Below are positions 23,602 through 35,509 of a DNA stretch of 64,000 nt, one piece after another. Source of the stretch: Enoplosus armatus (taxonomy: Eukaryota; Chordata; Actinopteri; Centrarchiformes; Enoplosidae). A model generated the notes under the pieces. The model was not told the DNA's origin and searched no databases. It saw only the letters and a program-made list of their open reading frames with translations. The position numbers and the translations under genes were made by a program. Each line of letters begins with the position of its first letter. Position 1 is the stretch's first letter. The stretch covers positions 16,276,963-16,340,962 of the forward strand of contig NC_092181.1 in assembly GCF_043641665.1 (NCBI RefSeq), in the 5' to 3' direction.

Positions 23602-24432
23602 ATGCTACTACCATCGTCACTACTACTCCTCCTTGGCCTCCTCGCCTGCAGTCCCAGTGCATCATGGGCTGCCAAAGTGATTGTGGTGCCACCCATCATG
23701 TTTGAATCACACCTCTACATCTTCAAGACGCTGGCCACGGCTCTGCGCCAGGAGGGCCATGAGACCCATTTTCTAATTTCAGAGGGTCGTGAGGTGCCCC
23801 CCTCCCCTCACTACCACTTACAACACTACCCAGGGATCTTTAACAGCAGCACGGCTGACAATTTCCTCCAGTCCAAAGTCAGTAACATCTTCTCAGGCCG
23901 CCTGACATTTCTCGAACTGTTTGACATTCTTGACCACTACTCTCAGAACTGTGATGCAGTCGTTGGCAATGTTGAGGTAATGACCCGCCTCAAGGAGGCC
24001 AAGTTTGACCTGCTGCTGGTGGACCCTAATGAGATGTGTGGTTTTGTGATCGCTCATATCCTTGGTGTGCAATATGCTGTGTTCAGCACAGGCCTGTGGT
24101 ACCCTGCAGAGGCAGGTGCACCGGCCCCACTTTCATATGTACCCGAATTCAACTCATTGCTGACAGACCGCATGTCTCTGGTCCAGAGGATCACCAACAC
24201 AGCTGTTTACCTAGTGCAGCGCTTTGGAGTCCATTATATTGCATTACCCAAGTATGACCGGATTATGAAGAAACACGGAGTGAAGCCTCACGTGGCCATG
24301 GCTGACTTGGTGCAGGGAAGCCGGCTGTGGATGCTATGCACTGACCTGGCTCTGGAGTTCCCCAGGCCCACCCTGCCACATGTGGTGTACATAGGAGGCA
24401 TCCTTACCAAGCCCCCCAACTCACTGCCACAG
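23602..24432 (+). CDS. ugt8: ugt8 coding exon 1 (residues 1-277)
   Basis: Acceptor TTTCAG ends at 23599 and leaves two UTR bases before the ATG. The donor is CCACAG followed by GTCAGT at 24433. The exon carries the signal peptide and the whole ceramide-side domain, including [41 protein letters not shown] and [20 protein letters not shown]. Read-through past the donor adds 19 residues and then a stop, which is intron. Confidence 0.95.
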
Positions 24433-27400
24433 GTCAGTACTGAGAGACACACACAGACAGCTGACAAGCACATGATGAGATTGACAAAGTAAGACAAAAA
24501 GATTTTTGCGTGGTAGTTGTGCACAAGAGGGCTCATACTGTGTTTCACTTTTGAGAATCTGTGTTTTAGTCGAACTCCCTGGAGAGTAGGTTTGACCGAT
24601 CTCTTTCACTGTGTAAGTAATGTCTGTTTTTGGCTCATCCAGCAAATGAAATACCTGACACATCAAGGTACTTCATCACATTGATTCAAACATCATATAA
24701 AATCTAGTGTAATCATGAATCAGTCCTGCTCATTGATACAAATCATTCAAATTTCATCTCACAGTATTCAGTATACTTTATATTTATATAGAGTCAATGT
24801 CCCTCTGTCTGATCAGTTAACACTCATTTATATCAACAGAGTCTTATTAATTTCTAGATAAAATAAAAAAAATTCACAAATGTTTCCACATGTAGTGCTC
24901 TCAGGGCCTACTATTAGTGCTGGGACATAAAATGAGGGCTCTATGCCATTGGCGACTAAAGCATTACAATACAATGGCTAATTCATGCTAATAGAGTTTG
25001 ACTATGACGGCAAATGTATGGTTTCATTAGAGGGATGGAAAGTCATACTGTTATGCTTCACTCTGACTCTGGAGAAGTTTAACCCGTTTGTATTACATAT
25101 AAGTATAGGCCGAGCATTTGGACATTTATTTGTTACATTTGTCCACTGACACACATGGACAATTTTGGGCTCTGCCTTTCTCAGCATGTGTGTTCTGTGT
25201 GTGCACCCTAAAGTGTTTCATGAGATTTAATATAAAACCAACCGGGAAGAGCATGTTCCTTCCTTTATTCTTCTACATAAATCTATCAATATTCTACTGT
25301 TTTTTATTGACAAAAGTCAGTGAATTATTCAAAAGCTATCATGAAAAAACTTTTTCTGGCAAATGTCCCAATCAAGAGAAAATTGCTGTTTGGTGGGTGG
25401 AATCAGGCCATCACTTGTCTCACTCATGAAGCCATGGCTACAACATGTATGATGAAGATCATTGTCAGTTCACATACAGAAGATACACACTTTTATTAAT
25501 TTATTGTCGTCTCATTGTTTTTTCTTCTCTTTCTGTTATTCCCCCCCTGTCTTAACAGTCTGAGTGAGTTTCAGTATTTTTTTGTATCTACCCTTGCTTG
25601 CACCCATTGTCTCTCCTATCACTTGGTATCTCTTATTATCACATCCTGCTACAAAGCGATCCTTTATAGACGATGCTGGGGTGCGGATGGGTTTGGGTTG
25701 AATGGACGCGGTAGATTTTGAGCGGCGAGGGTGGGGAGTCACGGAGGGCAGAGGCGGGTGGTGACGGGGGTTAGTCCAGCGTTCGGATGCAGAGAACGCG
25801 GGCCGTCGGCATCTACTGCGGGGGGTTTTGCAATGCCGCTCCAGCCAATAGGGAGCATTGTGCCATGTTGTGCAGAGGGAGTTAGCATGGAACTGGAGGG
25901 AGAACGAGGCCATTGTTCTTGGAAGAGCTCTGGGGACACTGAGACTCTTTTATGGGGTCACTGAGGCTGCGTTGTAGGGACAGTAGAGCCCAGTGTGCCC
26001 CTGAGGTTGCTCTGTGCCAGGGCCGGCCTTAGCTGCCGCAGCTGGACCATTAGGCTCCCTCCCTCTACTTGCCCTCCACTTCTATCACTCCAACATGGCT
26101 GCTCCCTGATCCCTCCTCACCCACTGTCGGTCCATACATCTTCACTTACCATTCTCAAATATAGAGTATTTTGCTATATGATGCACTGCTGCCATCGTAA
26201 GTACACCCAAGCACAAGAAAACCCTATTCTGAACTGCAACACCTTTGTTGTGACTTCTTCTTTACATTATCCGCCAAGTAAAAAGCAGCTAATGGCCGGC
26301 TGTGTTAGTCCCACATTGCTGCCTGTTCCAAGAAGCAGGTTTACTTGGTAATGCGGACAACTCCTTTGAGTAAAACCTAGAGCGGGTCACCTGCCTCCAG
26401 GAACAGGGCCCTGGAGAAAGTCATGATTACTGCAGGCCTCCTTTCTTTTCTTTTGATTTAACTATAGTGCTGACATTTTAAATCTTCCAGCAACGTTTTA
26501 TTGATAGACGATAGAAGCTACAGTATACCAATGGATATAGATAGCATTTAGAATGTTTGACAGATGTAAAATGTCATATATGATCTTAAGTTAATCATGT
26601 AAACACTGCTTATGGGGTCTTTGTTTTCCAATGAGATAGTTGCAGTTTTCTTCCCTAATCCTTCAGCCCTATAACCCAACTTCATTAAGGAAATTATGTC
26701 ATTATGTTACATCCAAGTAGTAATTACAACTGAGAGCTCTGACATATCTGACTTACTTTAAATAATAGAAGTGTCTAAAAGCAAACAAACATGAACGCCT
26801 CAGCTCAAGTCCATCATTCAAGGCAACTATACTCTAATTTATGAGGTCATACCTCCACCTCTGCTAATTAAGCGTAAGATTTGGGGCTATTTCTTTTGTA
26901 GAAAATAGTAGGAAAAAAATGCTAAAAGTAAAAGTAACTGGCACGTTGTTTCTAAACAGACGTGCTGCTGTTTACTTTTTTGTTTGAGCATCACAAAAGA
27001 AATTCCTTTCGCCTCCATTGTATTGAGTTGGCAGCAGAAACATCAGATATCTCAAAACTTGGCACACATAACCGAAACTGTCTGCATGGCTAGATACAGC
27101 CAAAGGTACGAGAGGAAATATTGTTTGTTGTGGTTTAGGTGAGCTGACCCTTTAAAGATAAGTGTGTTGTGAATGTATGGATTAGATGAGAATGTTTTAG
27201 AGTCAGTCAGTATGAAGCATTTGTTACGTATCAAATGGCTGCCTGCTCTATTGACTTTTGTGCAGTTTTATGGCATCAAGGCTTGTTTCCCCACAGATAC
27301 AATAAAGTGTATTGTATCACAGTCTCCATAGTAGACCAGCATTTGTGTGATTTCCATTTTTATATTGATTGATTTATCAAAGTAATCCACACCCATTTTG

Positions 27401-30400
27401 TACAAACCAGTGCTTTGTAGAGAGTAAAATGGTGACCTCCTGAGGAAATATACTGCTTGCCAATGTTATGTTTAGTGGTGAAGCAAATTGCAACAGGCAG
27501 TAATTCAGAAGAGATCAAAATTCGCGTCACATTTTCTGAAGAATAAAGTTTGACGAAAAAATACTAGTGTGAAACGACAATTTATTTCAAAAAGAAAATC
27601 AAGGAAGTCCTTGTACCTCGCAGATGCAGTGTGATGATAAAAGGTCACCTGGATGTGAAATCATTAGGGAAATGATACTGGACCATTACAATGAGTGGCT
27701 TTGTGGACTATCAGCATTGTTCATTACTGTCATAATATGAAATGATGATGTATAATGCAACACTGGCCACCAAACTGCAAAATGCAAGCTCAGCTCATCC
27801 TTACTTGCAGTTCTGAGGCATTAACCTGCTTATATTTAACAGCTCCATGCTCTAGACCGTCTGTGTCTTGCTTGATAAACTTCTACTGATACTAATATGT
27901 TTTATGTCAAAAATGTCCTGGATTTGAATTTAGGTAGTCTACATGGAAATATTTTACAACCCTTATCTGCTGCAATATGATGACTAGAGATCACAATTTT
28001 TTATAGTCTCAGGTTTATAGTCTGTGAGTCTCTCAGTTTAACCGCCTGTTGCTTTTCAAATTACAACATTATTCAAACTTTTTTACTGTACTTTACGCTC
28101 ATTGGTAAAGTTACTCTGCAAAATGAGTTGCATGACATCATTCCCCATTTATTTGCAAACCTGTAAATCATTCAGAACACGAGTGTTGATCAAACCTCAC
28201 TTGAATCATTGCCATAAAAATTAATCATGTAGGTCTGGCTGTAAAGCGATAAAGACACCAACAACAATGTTCATGAGTTTATGTGAATGGTCTGTTTTAT
28301 TGATGCCGTGTAGGTACTTTATCTTTTAATGCATTCAAAATTATCTGAGATGGAGATATAATGTGATAATTACAATTTAACAGCTGAGCTACAATCTGGG
28401 TTATTTGAGTGCTTGCAATACACATGAATGAATGTACTATAAAAGAAGGGACTGGTAAGGTTAAAAAGAGCAAGGAAAATAAGATTTTTATTGTTGAAAA
28501 TTCAACTCCAGCACAAAGCATATCATAAATGGTAAATGATCTCACTTATATAGCGCTTTTCAACCTTCACGGTTCCCAAAGCGCTTTACAGCTAAGTCTC
28601 ATTCACCCATTCACTCACACATTCACACACCAATGTCGACCGAGCTGCCATGCAAGGTGCTGGTCTCCATCGGGAGCAACTTAGGGTTCAGTGTCTTGCT
28701 CAAGGACACTTCGACATGACGGGGGCAGCCGGGGATCGAACCCCCAACCCGCTCTAACCAACTTCACCTCCCGTGCGACAGTGCTAACCACTGCCCCACC
28801 ATGCCTGCCGTCATAGCAGTGTTGTATTGTATTATTACAAATCTTTTTCAGGGGCAAAGACATTCTACAAAATGTTTTTTTTTTCAAGCTGTTATTGTCT
28901 GTCTCTCGTATTCCCACAGGATTTTGAGGCATGGGTGAATGACACAGCAGAGCATGGCTTTGTGGTAGTGTCATTTGGAGCTGGGGTCAAGTACCTTTCC
29001 CAGGACATTGCTCACAAACTGGCAGGAGCCCTCGCCAGGCTACCTCAGCGTGTCGTCTGGAGGTAAGGTATCTGTTTTCTCATAGCTGTCACTGTGATCC
29101 CCCCGGGGATCAATAAAGTATTTCTGATTCTGATTCTGATTCTGACGGATGTGAACAGGATTTTTTCTGGTGAGCCTCAAGTTACTGACTTTCCTCCACT
29201 CAGCACTCATAGGACTCATAGGACATAAATCAGAAATCTCATTCATAGTTTTAAATGGACCCCCGTAATCAGCTATACTTCTGTTCAAAGGCAGCATGTT
29301 GTTGCTCTCGGTCTTGAGACCAAAGTTCATATTCCCACCTCACATTTGCTCATGCAGTTGATCAAACAGCACTGATTAGTGGATCCTGACCCTCAAGAGA
29401 CTTTGTTCTCTTCTCAGGAAAACTGAGAAACTAATGATGCTTCACATTTTAATGGCGGAAAGATCTTCGCGTCCAAGTCACATAAGTGTTTTATCCGGAA
29501 CATTTGCTCAGTTAAACACACTGTCTGCTTTTTTGTGTCATGCAGACAAATACCTACATGCCTGTGCTATGTGGTAGGTGTTACTGTGACATTGTGTGTC
29601 ATTTTCTGCAGCCAGGGGACAGGCAAAATATATCTGTGATAAGGAAACTAAAACTCATGCAGTATCTCTGCATGCATGTGTCTGTCACGGTGTTATACAC
29701 TATGAATGCAGATATGTATGTGTTCAGGATGAATTAAAAACAAGAGGTCCTTCACAGAGTTATCTAAAATATTTGTGCTTGAACTCTATTGTAATCATTT
29801 AGTCCCACACAGTTTCGCAGTGCTTTAAAACTCCATCCATAAACCTGGTAATCCTTAATTCTTATCTATTTATAGTAAATCTAAAAGTTTGTGATCCATT
29901 GACCACATCCACACTCATTGATTTTGTGTAACTTTTATCCAATAGATAACTAAAGAATAGTTAGACATCCAAATACAATACAACAATAGAATTTGTTGAT
30001 GTAGGTCAATCTATTCTGGTATGTCCAAGTAGTGCATTAGTAATATAGACTGCAGGAACAAAACCTTTATCTCAGTGCATATATACACATGGTCCTTGAA
30101 CTTGACTTTTCTACAGATATATGGTGTTGCTGGGTTAATGTGTACACGTGCCTGTGTGCAGAGGTGGCTGGTGCATAAGGTTTTTACTTATACAAACACA
30201 TTACACAATTTACAAAGATGTCACTGGGTGACATGGTCAAGTAACCCTTCATTAGGTATGTCTAAAATTATAGATTATATGTTGTTTTTATTTTTATTTG
30301 GATCGTACATTTCAATTCCAGTTTTGCTGTCGTTATTTATTTTGTTTGATTTCAGTTCTTGTTTCTAGTATTATTAAAAGCACTACGGCTGTAAGTTCAA

Positions 30401-33400
30401 AATATGTGTTTATTTTGACGAAATGGTCATGGTTTACTGACCTTTCAATGTCGTTGCCAAGTTAGGTTGTTGGTTCATTTGTTTTTTTATTTCAGTTAGT
30501 GCATGGTTAGTAATGATAATATCACATTCCATTACATTTCCTTCTGCCTCTGTGAGTGACGTGCAAAAGTGTTTAACAAAGAATTGTGCTAAAACTCTTC
30601 TCTAGGGTGAATATTAAAAAGTGCAATAGTTTACTAACATTATATTTTTAGACCCCACACATGTCAAATAACCAACGGGAAGAAGTGCAAGGATTAAGTT
30701 CTAAGTTTCCCGGTAATAGACAAACCAGTCGTCTGACCTTAGACTCCAGAGTGATCATGTAAATTGGGGAAGTGCAAGGATAGGTAGGAGAGAGAATTAA
30801 GTATGTCTTGTCAATCCACCATTGGAGAGCTAAGAAGGAGAAAAGTCAATCTCAGGTGGAATATGACTCCTGTTACACAACCAAAGCAAAATAGTCACAC
30901 GCTTTTGTTCCTATGCTATTTACATGTATTTAGTAAAGCCTCATACTGACATTTTGACCCCTGATGCCTTCATTAACAGTAGGTTAAGTGTGTGACAGCT
31001 TATCTTCCTCAGTTGTCTGTATCTCACCTTTTTGAGTGTGTGTCTGCAAAGGAAGCGATAATATGAAAAATTAGGTCGTGTGTAGAGCTGGGTAAAAAGT
31101 GGATATGTGGTGCAATACCCTTAGCAGCCTACTGTGGCATGCCAGGAGCAGGGTTCAACAACAGACGCTCACTATATGGCCTCATTTTTGGGATTGGAAA
31201 ACTCAATGAGTTTTAGTGGCTGGAGATCAGACAAGGAGCTGGGCGGAGTCCCATGTGTGATCTAAGAGGACCAGATTGTGGCTGCAGTGTCTGCTTTGAA
31301 TAAGTTGGTTGTGAAAAAGGTAGCTGTGTGTTGTAATGAGGGGTGCTGGATTTGCCTCGGCATGTGAAATTACAAAGGCAAATGACACACGTTCCTCTGT
31401 TCTCAAACGCTGACTTTTTTTACAGTGAGATTTCAGACAATGATGCCTCACATGTAGGTGTCTGACCAGGCCTACAGGTGCAGTGAGACAGTGATTTGAT
31501 ATTTTTGGCGATAGGCAGGAGCCTCACGTAGGCCCCAAGACTTTGCATGTGGGTTTGAATGGTAATCTGGCTTTCAGTGTCCCTTCCAAACTAAGAGTAT
31601 GGAAAAGGAAGAGGGCTGATGAGAGGGACACGCCAAGTGAATTGTGTCATTGATAATTGGCTGCATGAATGTAGGCTTTGATTGGCAGGACAGTGAATTG
31701 GTGCTTTGTTGAAGAGAGAAAGAGAGATGAAAGAGTTTGAGTTTGGGGGGGAAGGAGACAGAGATGGACGTCGTAATGCAGCTTGCATATGTATTGTGCG
31801 CTGCATTTGTTGGAAAGTGCTTCCGCACAGACAACCACAGACACCAGCAAACATACACACAATACTGTACACATTCACCACCCATAAAAGACAAAGGGCT
31901 GAAACCTAAATGTCTGTGAGTGAATAAGAAAAGCTATTTGCTTTTTTGTTTGGGGGCAAAGAGATCAACATTGAATTCCCCTTTGTTCACTTTCTGCATC
32001 ATGTAAATGTTAGACTGAATTGATTCATTTCTCCTTCTGTATATAAAGCATCTCTTGTACACACTTTACGCTGTACTGTATGTACATCTTCTGCTGTGTA
32101 GCAGGCTAAACACGCTTACAATGGAGGCTCAATACAGGAGTTGGCCTCTTGAAGTCTGAAACCAGTATTGGATAAAAAAACAACAAATCAGGAAAAGATG
32201 AGATATCATAAACAACAGTTAGGGCAAAGGTGATGTAAAAATTAAGGAAATTGGATTCATGAAAGAAAAGATTTGCTGTCAAATGAGTTACATGATCCTT
32301 TATGCCAAGAAGATCATCAATGAAAGATCATCCTGAAGTAGCCAGAGCACTGTGATGTGTCTTTTTTACATTTCGGTTTTTGTACAGATTAAACAAATGA
32401 GATATAATGTATTAATTAGTGAGCTTAGAGGTGCTAGTAGGTGGATTTTGCTACCTTTGGTCAGAGCCAGGTTAGCTGTTTCCCCAGCTAACCTGGAACT
32501 GTTGTTCCAGTCTAAGCTAAGCTAACTGGCTGCAAGCTGTAGCTTCATATTTACTGTACAGACATGGCAGTGGTATAGACCTTCTCTTAACAAACCAACA
32601 GTCACAGTTGTAACAAAAGAGTACTGACAGATAAAGCAATCTGACAAGAGTATTTAAGAGTAGGTAAAGGATGTCTGTCAATGTTTGCTAGCTTGTTTGA
32701 TCTGACAAATGACTGGATGTTACAATGTAAACTACAACTGCCATGGAACCGTGCCCTTAGGGGTTGCTAGTAGCAACAGAATGTTCAACTGAAACCAAAC
32801 TGCTGGTGAGAGAACAGTACACCACTTAAAAAAAGAGTTTATTCATATCCAAGTGGTGTGTGTACACTGTTCTCCCACAATCAGTGACATTGACACATTC
32901 GAAATAGATACTGTGTGATTAGCCACTCTGACTAAATATAAGTAGCGTGAAATATTATTAGTTAAATATTTGCATTTATCTTGGTGTTCATGACAACATA
33001 ATCTGCTAAACAGTGAGATAAACTATCTCAGCATTCCTTCATTATTTCCTTTTTTCCTTCCCTTAGATTCTCTGGAGTTCCACCCAGTAACCTTGGCAAC
33101 AACACCAAGCTTGTCGATTGGATGCCTCAGAATGACTTGTTAGGTGAGTACATTGAGAGGACACTGCATAACGTGTACTTCACCTTCTAGTTCTCTTGTA
33201 CAATTTCCCCCCCAGGGATCAATAAAGTATTTCTGATTCTGATTCTGATTCTGATCAACAGTCAAATTGGCTCATTGAAATTATTGTATATTGTATCGCA
33301 CCATATAAACTGAAATGTTCTTTGTGAAACTCTTTAAATGAACCAAGATGCTTGAAAACAATTTCTCAATTATCTGATTTCTTTGTACTGATGGTTCAAG

Positions 33401-35020
33401 GCATGGTTTGACACATAGCTTATCCTTGGGGGTGGGGTGGAATAGATTTTGGGTTCCTCCCGTACCTACTTATTAACCACAGCAGTGGGTAAAATGTGAA
33501 TCTGTAAGCCATTTTGTGCCTATCAGGAATGAGGAATGTAACATTTAGATATTGACAGCTAGCACACCTTGGTTAGCCAAACGTTATGCCTGCCTGGTTT
33601 CTGGTAGGTCAGTTAGAGGCATTTTAAAGGGACAGTTCACCACGAAACAATAAAACTTATCTTGTGGCCCTCTCCACCACAGTGCATTTATTGGCATTAA
33701 ATGCTGATGGCCAAATGACCCAACATTTTATTACATTTCATAAATACGGCATCACCATATATAGGGCCCTGATTAAGAGGAACATTTTGCTGGGTTTAAG
33801 GTGAACTTCACCACACTACTACACCACTACTACTAATTGTTAAAATAGGTATAGAGAAAGTAAAGGATTTACATTGAAACTTCTCCCTTCATAAAATCAC
33901 TGACTGAGGTATGTTGTTAATTGTACTGCACTGTAAACCTTCCTCCCCCCACCTCCATGAAATGGGCTGCGACAGTATAATAGCCTTCTGCTGAGTGTGC
34001 AGCAGTTTGTGGGATATACTGTATACACTTCAAATAATCTAGAAAAAAACCATACCAGCTAAATAAGTATCCTGTCAAAAAATGACGAATGAACATAACA
34101 CCTAACATGGAAAAATAACATCCCTCATTCCTCCTGTCATCTAGGCCACGCCAACACAAGGGCCTTCCTGAGCCACGGTGGCCTGAACAGCATCTACGAG
34201 GCGATGTATCATGGGGTACCGGTGGTAGGCGTGCCCCTGTTTGGAGACCACTATGACACCATGACTCGTGTGGCAGCTAAAGGAATGGGTATCATGCTAC
34301 ACTGGAAGTACATGAGCGAGGAAGACCTCTACACAGCCCTGACTAACGTCATCCAAGACACCAGGTTAGATTTCCAAGTCTATGTGTATACACAGTCACA
34401 CACAAATGCTTTGTATATTAGTGTCATTGTTCATCAGTGCCATCTGGTGATCATATATGGAATCACCACCACTGACTTAATGGTACACATACAATATTCA
34501 TCATCTTTATACCTGACATGGTTTTACTGGTTTTATGTGTCTGGGCCCTCTAGCATGCTGAAGGGTTGCCCATAAAGACTTGTGTCCTTGTCTCTTTATA
34601 TCCTTATTTCCTTATAACCTCTATCTCTCCCTACCAAGGTACCGCCAGCAAGCACGTCTTCTCTCCAACATCCACAAAGACCAGCCAGGCCACCCTGTAA
34701 CCAGGGCTGCCTACTGGATCAGCTACATCCTCCGTCACAATGGTGCCAACCACCTGCGCTCCGCCGTATACGAGGTGTCCCCCTACCAGTACTTCCTGCT
34801 GGATGTGGTTTTCACTGTAGGGGTTGCCTTGGCTCTGACCAGCTTTGCCCTACAACGGCTGGTACGATTGCTGAGGGGGAAGGTTGGGGACCAGAGTAGA
34901 GGAGGTGGCGTCACCAGGGATGATGGTAATGTGGCCAATGGACATTGCCATAGCGAGAGCATGGCCAATGGGAAACACAAACGCAATGGCTCCTTGAAAA
35001 ATGAAAAGAAGATGAATTAA
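23602..35020 (+). CDS. ugt8: UDP-galactose:ceramide galactosyltransferase (UGT8), five coding exons
   Basis: UGT8 moves galactose from UDP-galactose to ceramide in the ER lumen, making galactosylceramide, a major myelin lipid and precursor of sulfatide. Five exons join in frame to 550 residues; mammalian UGT8 has about 541. Visible parts: signal peptide (1-23); acceptor-binding N-domain with the family's catalytic His37 (MFESHLYIF) and partner Asp141 (LLLVDP); UGT signature at 343-388 ([33 protein letters not shown]); membrane span about 476-495; basic cytosolic tail ending KKMN, a KKxx ER-retrieval signal. Sequons at N81 and N336 are in positions I recall as conserved. Introns have GT-AG ends and phases 0, 2, 1, 2. 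The start is the only ATG after the acceptor with a signal peptide behind it. No lesion is seen. The low divergence from the mammalian protein makes the identification secure over other UGTs. Confidence 0.96.
25640..26060. promoter_or_regulatory. CpG-dense patch in ugt8 intron 2
   Basis: I count about 18 CpG in 25651-25850, against very few in the surrounding intron. The patch includes GACGCGG, GAGCGGCGAG, AACGCGGGCCGTCGG and an inverted-CCAAT-type context (CAGCCAATAGGGAG at 25843). Open frames exist on both strands but neither resembles a known protein. It may be an alternative promoter or enhancer, or a CpG-rich insertion; sequence alone does not decide. Confidence 0.35.
28527..28806 (-). 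repeat. Dispersed teleost repeat, probably tRNA-derived SINE in reverse orientation
   Basis: On the minus strand it begins GGTGGGGCAGTGGTTAGCAC and then has GGGGGTTCGATCCCCGGCTG, which resemble RNA polymerase III A and B boxes. The other end, TATAGCGCTTTTCAACCTTC with AAAGCGCTTTACAGC, is shared by a widespread fish repeat. It lies inside ugt8 intron 2, 113 bases before exon 2. Confidence 0.6.
28920..29062 (+). CDS. ugt8: ugt8 coding exon 2 (residues 278-325)
   Basis: The acceptor is TTCCCACAG (ending 28919) and the donor is GGAG followed by GTAAGG (29063). The 143 bases encode [20 protein letters not shown] and on to LPQRVVW, with an Arg codon split across the next intron. This starts the UDP-sugar-binding C-domain ([20 protein letters not shown]). 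Confidence 0.95.
29097..29146 (+). repeat. Non-LTR retroposon 3' tail
   Basis: CCCCGGGGATCAATAAAGTA followed by TTTCTGATTCTGATTCTGAT is the 3' end of L2/CR1-type fish retroposons, which end in short repeats instead of poly(A). It begins 34 bases after the ugt8 exon 2 donor and includes AATAAA on the sense strand. Confidence 0.7.
32400..32640. repeat. Dispersed teleost repeat with internal hairpin
   Basis: TCAGAGCCAGGTTAGCTG, then GCTAAGCTAACTGGCTGCAA, GCTGTAGCTTCATATTTACT and GTACAGACATGGCAGTGG match in order a common percomorph repeat that I recall. CCAGGTTAGCTG and CAGCTAACCTGG (32467-32478 and 32485-32496) form a perfect 12-bp stem. Confidence 0.55.
33067..33143 (+). CDS. ugt8: ugt8 coding exon 3 (residues 325-351)
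   Basis: The acceptor is CCCTTAG (ending 33066) and the donor is TTAG followed by GTGAGT (33144). The 77 bases complete the split Arg and encode [20 protein letters not shown] and QNDLL, with a Gly codon split at the end. NNT is a conserved N-glycosylation site, and WMPQND opens the UGT signature. Confidence 0.95.
33144..34144 (+). other. ugt8: ugt8 intron 4
   Basis: Phase 1 intron of 1001 bases. A second LINE-type tail (33206-33254) begins 63 bases after the donor. The rest shows no gene; AGGGACAGTTCACC near 33630 resembles another fish repeat. Confidence 0.9.
33206..33254 (+). repeat. Non-LTR retroposon 3' tail
   Basis: CCCCCCCAGGGATCAATAAA then GTATTTCTGATTCTGATTCT is nearly identical to the tail in the previous intron (29097-29146), with the same sense orientation and position just after a splice donor. 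Confidence 0.7.
34145..34364 (+). CDS. ugt8: ugt8 coding exon 4 (residues 351-424)
   Basis: The acceptor is GTCATCTAG (ending 34144). The donor is CCAG followed by GTTAGA at 34365, a weaker site than the others. The 220 bases encode most of the UGT signature: [35 protein letters not shown], and the [10 protein letters not shown] segment. Ser360-His361-Gly362-Gly363 and Asp385-His386 are at the positions that contact the UDP-sugar in this family. Confidence 0.95.
34365..34638 (+). other. ugt8: ugt8 intron 5
   Basis: Phase 2 intron of 274 bases, the shortest of the gene. The GT donor is followed by TAGA and the acceptor CTACCAAG ends at 34638. The exon 4 frame stays open about 70 codons into it, which can mislead gene predictors. 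Confidence 0.9.
34639..35020 (+). CDS. ugt8: ugt8 coding exon 5 (residues 424-550) with stop
   Basis: It encodes [20 protein letters not shown], the IHKDQPGHP block I recall as highly conserved in UGT8, then [20 protein letters not shown], the membrane span ([20 protein letters not shown]), and a hydrophilic tail of about 55 residues. The tail ends in KKMN then TAA at 35018-35020, matching the KKxx end of the mammalian protein. The middle of the tail ([20 protein letters not shown]) is the least conserved part. Confidence 0.95.
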
Positions 35021-35503
35021 TGTTTTGAATAGCCAAGAGGGACGAGGAAGGAGTTGCCCCAAGGACTCAGCTCTAGGTTTAGTGGTTTTATAAAAGCTTT
35101 GAGAGAAAGCTGTTCTTAGGTCTGCGTCGAGAGGCAACTGCTACTCGGAGCGAGCAAGAGGCTGTAGGAGGATACACAATGCATCGTGTGGGGACAGAGC
35201 AAGGCATCGGGTGCTCAAAATCTGTGTGTGTGCGTGGATGTATGTGTATGTGTGCACTGAAGCGAATCTAATGAAAACTCTAACAACAGCAACTACAGCA
35301 ATACAACACCAAATTGGAAAGTCATCGAGGATGAAACACGGGAAAAAGACACATTGGAGTCAATTGTTTCTTCATGTGCGTCTTCTCTCCTGCATGTTCT
35401 CTGTTTGTCTTCCTGCCTTCCTTACCAGTGGAAGGATGATGAAGAGGGGAAATCCTGAGCGCCAACCCCTCATCCTCCAAACAAAACAAGAAAACAAACA
35501 TAG

Positions 35504-35509
35504 AATAAA
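35504..35509 (+). terminator. ugt8: Proximal poly(A) signal candidate for ugt8
   Basis: AATAAA about 485 bases after the stop codon, followed within 60 bases by a TTTAAGGTTTTT stretch. Confidence 0.4.

Larger units (their letters stand above)
24433..28919 (+). other. ugt8: ugt8 intron 2
   Basis: Phase 0 intron of about 4.5 kb with GT-AG ends. It contains a CpG-dense patch (25640-26060) and a reverse-oriented tRNA-SINE-like repeat (28527-28806) ending about 110 bases before the next exon. Confidence 0.9.
29063..33066 (+). other. ugt8: ugt8 intron 3
   Basis: Phase 2 intron of about 4.0 kb. It contains a LINE-type 3' tail at 29097-29146 and a dispersed repeat at about 32400-32640 with a 12-bp perfect hairpin. 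Confidence 0.9.

Noticed and set aside
24433..24492. Extension of the ugt8 first coding frame to a stop at 24492
   Set aside because: The frame crosses a consensus donor (CAG|GTCAGT) and loses all similarity to UGT8 there; the next exon continues the protein exactly.
25536..25964. Overlapping frames of 125 and 77 codons on opposite strands in ugt8 intron 2
   Set aside because: High GC makes stops rare in both strands; the proteins are low-complexity and unlike any family. The CpG density itself is kept as a finding.
34365..34575. Extension of the ugt8 exon 4 frame for about 70 codons
   Set aside because: This is read-through into intron 5; the conserved [17 protein letters not shown] block resumes at 34639 in phase.
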